Shown in pieces: positions 14,617 to 18,702 of a DNA stretch of 18,702 nt. A model generated the notes under the pieces. The model saw only the letters and a program-made list of their open reading frames with translations, had not been told where the DNA came from and did no database searches. Made by a program: the position numbers and the translations under genes. Within the stretch, counting starts at the first letter, position 1; each line of letters opens with the position of its first letter. Source of the stretch: Spirochaetaceae bacterium (GTDB lineage Bacteria; Spirochaetota; Spirochaetia; Treponematales; Breznakiellaceae); NCBI GenBank assembly GCA_031290405.1, contig JAITNO010000014.1, positions 1 through 18,702 on the forward strand. The letters run 5' to 3'.

Positions 14617-17600
14617 AGAGACTCGATTGAATGCGGCGGCGGAGGGCGTTGATGCGGACGTTGTTGCGGTTGGCGGGATTTTGGAGGAGGCGTTCGACGA
14701 TGGACATGGCGAGGATGCCGTTGCCCTGTTGGAATTCCCGCACGGCGCGGAAATAGTCTTGTTCGCCTGCGGTATCGGCGACGAGGACCGCGTCGGCGCT
14801 TTGGGAGATCTGGAGGCGGTCCGCGGTTTGTGCGGCAACGGAATTGCCGGGGTCGAGGATGAGCGCGCGGCGGGCGAGGCTAAGGGCTTCGGCGTATCGC
14901 GCGGGGTCTCCGGCGACGAGGATGCGCCGCGCGGATGAAGCAAGCTCCGCGGCTCTTTCGGAAGCGCTTTTGACGACGGGCCGCATCTTAAGGCCGAGCG
15001 CGTATTGAGCTTCGGCGACGGTCGCGCGCATTCCCGGATGATTGGGTCGCAATTGGAAGAGGTTTTCAAGCTCTATGTAGGCTTCCATGGAACCTTTGAG
15101 CGCTCCCGACGCGGCTTCGTTGTAACGTGCGCGGAAGGAGCTTTCAAATTGCGCGGGGTCGAGCAGCTGTTCGATCTTCAGTTCGAGGAGTCTGGCTTCC
15201 TGGTTGAGGGGGTAGAGGAGGCGGACTTCGCGTGTTTTTTCTTGCGCGCCTTCCATTTTGGAGCGCGCTTCGGCGCGTTTGCGCGCGGCAAGAAGGGCCG
15301 CGCCGTCGTTGTATTCTTTCTGCGCGTTGTTGAGGAGTTGGCTCATCTGCGGGTAGAGCGGCGCGGTTATGGGGATGACGGTTCCTTCCCGCAGGGCTAT
15401 GGCTCCGCGCACGATGGTAAGCCAATGGGTTATTTCCTCGTTGGGCTCGGGACGGACGGCGGCCCAGCGGGTTTCGGCGCGAACGAGGATCTCTTCGGCG
15501 CGTTCGGCTTCTCCGTTGAAGTAACGTGTGCGCGCGTTGTTGATGTATTCTCTGATTTCTTTGACGGCTTCTTCATATTCGAGGCGGGCTATTTCGGCCG
15601 CGAGGGGTTCGAGCCGGTTTGTCCACAGGGTGCGAATGGCGGAGTTTTCCTGGAGTTCCAACGATTCGGAGAGTCCTGAGACTGCGGCGTCGAGTTGCGC
15701 GCGCGCGCCGCCGGCGCCTCCGCGTTGTAAGGCTGTTCGCGCTTCTTCGAGGGCTCTTTCGCCGCTTCGCCAGAGGCTTTCGGCCCTTTGATAGCGGTCG
15801 CGCGAGAGTGTGCGGGCGTTTCCCGCGTCGTCGTTGAGGGCGCGCACCTTTGCGACAAGGCTGATTGTCTGATCGCCGACGCTGCGGAAGGTTCCGTATT
15901 CTCCGAGTCGGGACGGTTCCTTTTGGAGTTCGTCGTAGACGACTTCGGCGAATTGCGCGCTGTCTGTGAGGGCGTCTTCCATGCTGTTGTAAACTCTGTT
16001 TGCTTCGCGTGGATAATGTGCGAGCACTTCTTGTCCTTGTTCGGTCTTGATTTCCATGCCTTCCATGAGGGGTACGGTTTGCGTGTAGTCTTTTTCAAGA
16101 GAACGGAGTCGGGCTTCAAGGCCGGCGTTTGCGATTGCATACAGATCGAGCGCGGAGTCGAGCGCGCCGGCGAAGACCTCCTCCCCCGCGCTCTCCAGGA
16201 GGCGCTTTGCGGCGGCAAGGTGGTTTAAGGCGCGGGCGATGGGCTCCGCGTCGTCCGGGCCTGCGGCGCCTGCGGATCTGGTCTGGCACTCCGCGATTCC
16301 GGAGTCGATTGTTTCGATGTCCTTTTCGAGCGTTCTGGCGAGACTCTGGATCGTTGCGCGGTCCTTCTGAATCTCCGTGAACGCGGACTGATCGCCGATC
16401 TTTCCCTCCTTCCACGAAGCGAGGACGGCTGCGCTTCGGGTGTTGCGCTGGAGCCCAGAATACGCGCGGGTTCCGATAATGTCGTCGAACGCCGCCAAGG
16501 TGTCGTCCATGGCTCGAAAGCGAAGGATGTTCGCGTCGATCAAGTGAGGCGCCGGGTCTTCAGGCTTCCGTCCCGCTTCGCTAAAGAGGGCCGACTTTGC
16601 GGCCAAGACTAAGGGGCCTGCGATGAAGTCTCGCGCGGCCTTGACGGTGGGGCGCGAGCCCGCTTCGCGTTCGGCTTCGGCGTGCGCCTCTTTCCAGAGC
16701 CTTTCGGCTTCGCCGGCGTAGGCGTCGTCGAAAGGCCGCACGATGCTTTTCCAAAGGGCGTCCGCCGCGCCGAGGATGCCCTCGGAGCCGCCCTCTCCCG
16801 GCCTGCCTCGTATAAGAAGGGCCGATGTGGGGAAGAAGAAGAGGCCTATCTGCTCGCTTTTCTTTACCGCCGCCTCCGCGCCGCTCCGCACTCCGGAGAA
16901 AAAGGCGGCGGCGTCGACGAGGTTGGCCTTTGCCCGAATCAGTCCGTCAAGCTCTGGGAGAAGGTCTTCCAAGGCGTGGGCCGCGGCCCGCAAGCGTCCG
17001 GGCGCTTCGGTCACCGGAGAGGCCGCATTCAGCGCGCTGTGGAAGGAGGCGGCCGGCGCCGCGGCCTCCGCGACGACGTCGGCGGCAAGGGCGGCCTTCG
17101 TTCTGTTCTCGGCGGCGCCCTTGACGATCGCCTCTCCCAATGAGGCTTCCTTCATTTCTTTCTCGAAGATTGCGAAGCCGCTCTCGTATTTCAAGGCGGC
17201 GGCGGTGAAGTCGTCTTTGTCGAGCAACGCCCGGCCTTCCTTCAAAATGTCGTCGATTTGGCGCCGCTTGAGGGCCAGCAGGGCGATGTAGTCGATGTTG
17301 TCGATGAAGTAGCGCTCGCTGTCGGTTTGCGGGATGTCCATCTTCTTTAAGACGCCGGTGACGGCGACGATTTTTTCAAACTGATCGGGCGCATCTTCGA
17401 GCGTGTCGACGAGCTCGTTTATCAGGGCGTAGTAGGCGTTTTTTTGTTGGAATATGGCATGGATGCGAGTCTCGGCGGCGTCGAAACGTTCGTTGTCCTT
17501 TTCGGCGAACTTTTTGAGGATCAGGATGGCTTCACCGTAACGCTTGTCTTGTATCAGGCCGTCCGCTTCGGTTAAGGCCGGATCGGACTTTCCGGCGGCT

Positions 17601-17686
17601 GCAAGCGGCGCGGCGCAGAAGAAGGCGGCGGCGAGAGCGCACGCGCACGCGGTTCCGCCGCCGGCTCTAAGAAACAGGGCGAACAA
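14615..17686 (-). CDS. Large periplasmic helical (TPR-like) protein
   Basis: The product is 1023 residues, almost entirely alpha-helical. An N-terminal signal-like segment (FALFLRAGGGTACACALAAA through PLAAA, about residues 2-31) suggests export. The first region, DPALTEADGLIQDKRYGEAI followed by LILKKFAEKD, and the last, GDPARYAEALSLARRALILD and EQDYFRAVREFQQGNGILAM, are TPR-like. The middle contains long Ala/Glu/Arg-rich helices that may form coiled coils. No catalytic motif is recognised, and similar long TPR proteins are common but uncharacterised in treponemes. The start is TTG 17684-17686, directly abutting the TAG of the V-ATPase subunit I gene in the same frame, with AAGG in the end of that gene as ribosome-binding site. 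Translational coupling is therefore likely. No clear minus-strand terminator follows, and the 21-bp array begins at once. Confidence 0.8.
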   Translation of the reverse strand: MFALFLRAGGGTACACALAAAFFCAAPLAAAGKSDPALTEADGLIQDKRYGEAILILKKFAEKDNERFDAAETRIHAIFQQKNAYYALINELVDTLEDAPDQFEKIVAVTGVLKKMDIPQTDSERYFIDNIDYIALLALKRRQIDDILKEGRALLDKDDFTAAALKYESGFAIFEKEMKEASLGEAIVKGAAENRTKAALAADVVAEAAAPAASFHSALNAASPVTEAPGRLRAAAHALEDLLPELDGLIRAKANLVDAAAFFSGVRSGAEAAVKKSEQIGLFFFPTSALLIRGRPGEGGSEGILGAADALWKSIVRPFDDAYAGEAERLWKEAHAEAEREAGSRPTVKAARDFIAGPLVLAAKSALFSEAGRKPEDPAPHLIDANILRFRAMDDTLAAFDDIIGTRAYSGLQRNTRSAAVLASWKEGKIGDQSAFTEIQKDRATIQSLARTLEKDIETIDSGIAECQTRSAGAAGPDDAEPIARALNHLAAAKRLLESAGEEVFAGALDSALDLYAIANAGLEARLRSLEKDYTQTVPLMEGMEIKTEQGQEVLAHYPREANRVYNSMEDALTDSAQFAEVVYDELQKEPSRLGEYGTFRSVGDQTISLVAKVRALNDDAGNARTLSRDRYQRAESLWRSGERALEEARTALQRGGAGGARAQLDAAVSGLSESLELQENSAIRTLWTNRLEPLAAEIARLEYEEAVKEIREYINNARTRYFNGEAERAEEILVRAETRWAAVRPEPNEEITHWLTIVRGAIALREGTVIPITAPLYPQMSQLLNNAQKEYNDGAALLAARKRAEARSKMEGAQEKTREVRLLYPLNQEARLLELKIEQLLDPAQFESSFRARYNEAASGALKGSMEAYIELENLFQLRPNHPGMRATVAEAQYALGLKMRPVVKSASERAAELASSARRILVAGDPARYAEALSLARRALILDPGNSVAAQTADRLQISQSADAVLVADTAGEQDYFRAVREFQQGNGILAMSIVERLLQNPANRNNVRINALRRRIQSSL

Positions 17687-18702
17687 CTAGTCCGCCTTTT
17701 TGCGAAATCGAAAGGGGGTGAACTTTGTCCCTGTCTCCGTCCAAAACTTGCTGAAGAATTCATAGTACTCAAGGCGCACAACCTGAATCGCAACGATCAT
17801 CCCTTCAAGGACGATTATCAGGATGTTCCCGAAAACGATGACGACGGCACTCCACAGCGAACCTAAGGCGGCGCCGCCTACGACGTCGGCCATCTTAAAG
17901 ATGATGAACGAAAGTATGGTGTGGGAAAGGGCGAACGCGCCGACGCGGAGGAAGCTGACGCTGTTTGAAAAACACCCCGATACGGTTTCGAGTATTTCGA
18001 CGATGCCTTCCATCATGCAGGCGAAGACGCCTTCTTCAATTTTGTTTTTCGAGCAGAGGGCCCAGACGAACGGCCCCGCCGCGATGATAAGAACGCTTCC
18101 CGCCAGCACGGCAACGTCATACGCCTCGAGGTGAAAATCGCCGCCTTGAACGACGGCGCGGATGAGTATGGAAACCGCGTACCAGAAAAAGACCAACCCC
18201 GCAACGCCGTTCTTCGACAGAAGCGCTTTTTGACGGCGGCGCATCGCAAAGTTGTCGACGATGTTGAAAATCAAGCCGAGCGAATTCAGGATGAACCCGA
18301 CGGCAAGGGTAAAACCGAAAAAGTAAAAGAGTTTGGTGACGCTCCCCTTTTCGGGCATCAGCTCCAGGATCTTTCCGCTTGGCTGAATATGCAAAAAACG
18401 TCCAACGTCGTTTTGCGACAGCCAGCGTGTGAACGCCTCCGTCGGCGCGCGCAACAGCTCTTCGTTGGAAAAAACGCTGCCGTAGAGGAAGCCCGTCGCG
18501 ATGGCGGCGATCCCGATGATCTTCATCGGGCCGGCGAAATTCCGGTATGAGGCGAACGATTTGACTTTTTTATTGCCGGCAAAAAGCCCGAGGAGGAAGA
18601 GGCAGAGGCCCTGTCCCACGTCGCCGAACATGATGGCAAAGAGCAGCGTGAAGAAAACCGCGGTTATCGGCGTGGGGTCGAGCGAGCCGTAAAGCGGCGA
18701 AC
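17687..18702 (-). CDS. V-type ATPase subunit I, C-terminal membrane half
   Basis: The frame is open to the window edge, so the cytoplasmic N-terminal half lies outside. About 338 residues are visible. They begin SPLYGSLDPTPITAVFFTLL, then FAIMFGDVGQGLCLFLLGLF, the usual entry to the membrane domain. About seven hydrophobic segments follow. SVSFLRVGAFALSHTILSFI contains the conserved arginine that faces the rotor ring, and LEGMIVAIQVVRLEYYEFFS leads to the standard end (KFW, TKFTPFRF). Subunit I is the stator membrane part that carries ions past the rotor in V/A-type ATPases, here H+ or Na+. The gene ends with TAG at 17687-17689, and the next gene begins on the following base. The rotor subunit K gene, often found next to I, does not follow. 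Confidence 0.95.
   Translation of the reverse strand, partial: SPLYGSLDPTPITAVFFTLLFAIMFGDVGQGLCLFLLGLFAGNKKVKSFASYRNFAGPMKIIGIAAIATGFLYGSVFSNEELLRAPTEAFTRWLSQNDVGRFLHIQPSGKILELMPEKGSVTKLFYFFGFTLAVGFILNSLGLIFNIVDNFAMRRRQKALLSKNGVAGLVFFWYAVSILIRAVVQGGDFHLEAYDVAVLAGSVLIIAAGPFVWALCSKNKIEEGVFACMMEGIVEILETVSGCFSNSVSFLRVGAFALSHTILSFIIFKMADVVGGAALGSLWSAVVIVFGNILIIVLEGMIVAIQVVRLEYYEFFSKFWTETGTKFTPFRFRKKAD

Overview
The window looks like a chromosomal segment of a fairly GC-rich spirochaete, most likely a relative of Treponema. The evidence is a V-type ATPase subunit I gene, a phenylalanyl-tRNA synthetase beta chain of the short archaeal/eukaryotic type (characteristic of spirochaetes), PEGA/FGE-like and BspA-like leucine-rich proteins, and many long periplasmic helical-repeat proteins. 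The species cannot be named from the sequence alone.

Layout. Positions 1-410 hold the 3' end of a BspA-like leucine-rich repeat gene, with its terminator. Positions 411-1131 are an accessory patch: a G10 tract, a minus-strand fragment resembling the C-terminus of a PD-(D/E)XK/ATPase protein, and a compact plus-strand unit (promoter, Shine-Dalgarno, 19-codon ORF, terminator) flanked by 26-bp direct repeats. Then comes a probable plus-strand operon: glycogen synthase glgA, a COG3014-type lipoprotein and an LpoB-like lipoprotein, with a promoter in front of glgA and a strong terminator at 4676-4710. A 21-bp minisatellite (4803-5089) separates this operon from convergent pheT. The divergent region 6878-7383 carries a pheT promoter with a G8 tract in its spacer, an inverted repeat, a second small 21-bp array and two orphan hairpins. 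Next are a membrane protein with a degenerate GGDEF-like domain (+), a secreted HEAT-repeat protein (-), a GT2-GtrA glycosyltransferase (+), smpB (-) and a PEGA/FGE-like membrane protein (-). Upstream of the last lies a 1.4-kb array of about 66 units in strict 21-bp register. Finally come a 1023-residue periplasmic helical protein and the C-terminal membrane half of V-ATPase subunit I, which are in the same frame and separated by one TAG.

How the genes work together. Core genes (glgA, pheT, smpB, V-ATPase I) are interleaved with envelope proteins: two lipoproteins that may belong to a peptidoglycan synthase-activator system, a lipid-linked sugar transferase, and periplasmic scaffold proteins. 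The most unusual feature is non-coding. Three arrays with different sequences all use a 21-bp period, lie between genes, and in part contain dyad-symmetric cores. Guanine tracts of 8-10 bases occur at places where slippage would affect expression. No rRNA, tRNA, insertion sequence or CRISPR array was recognised.
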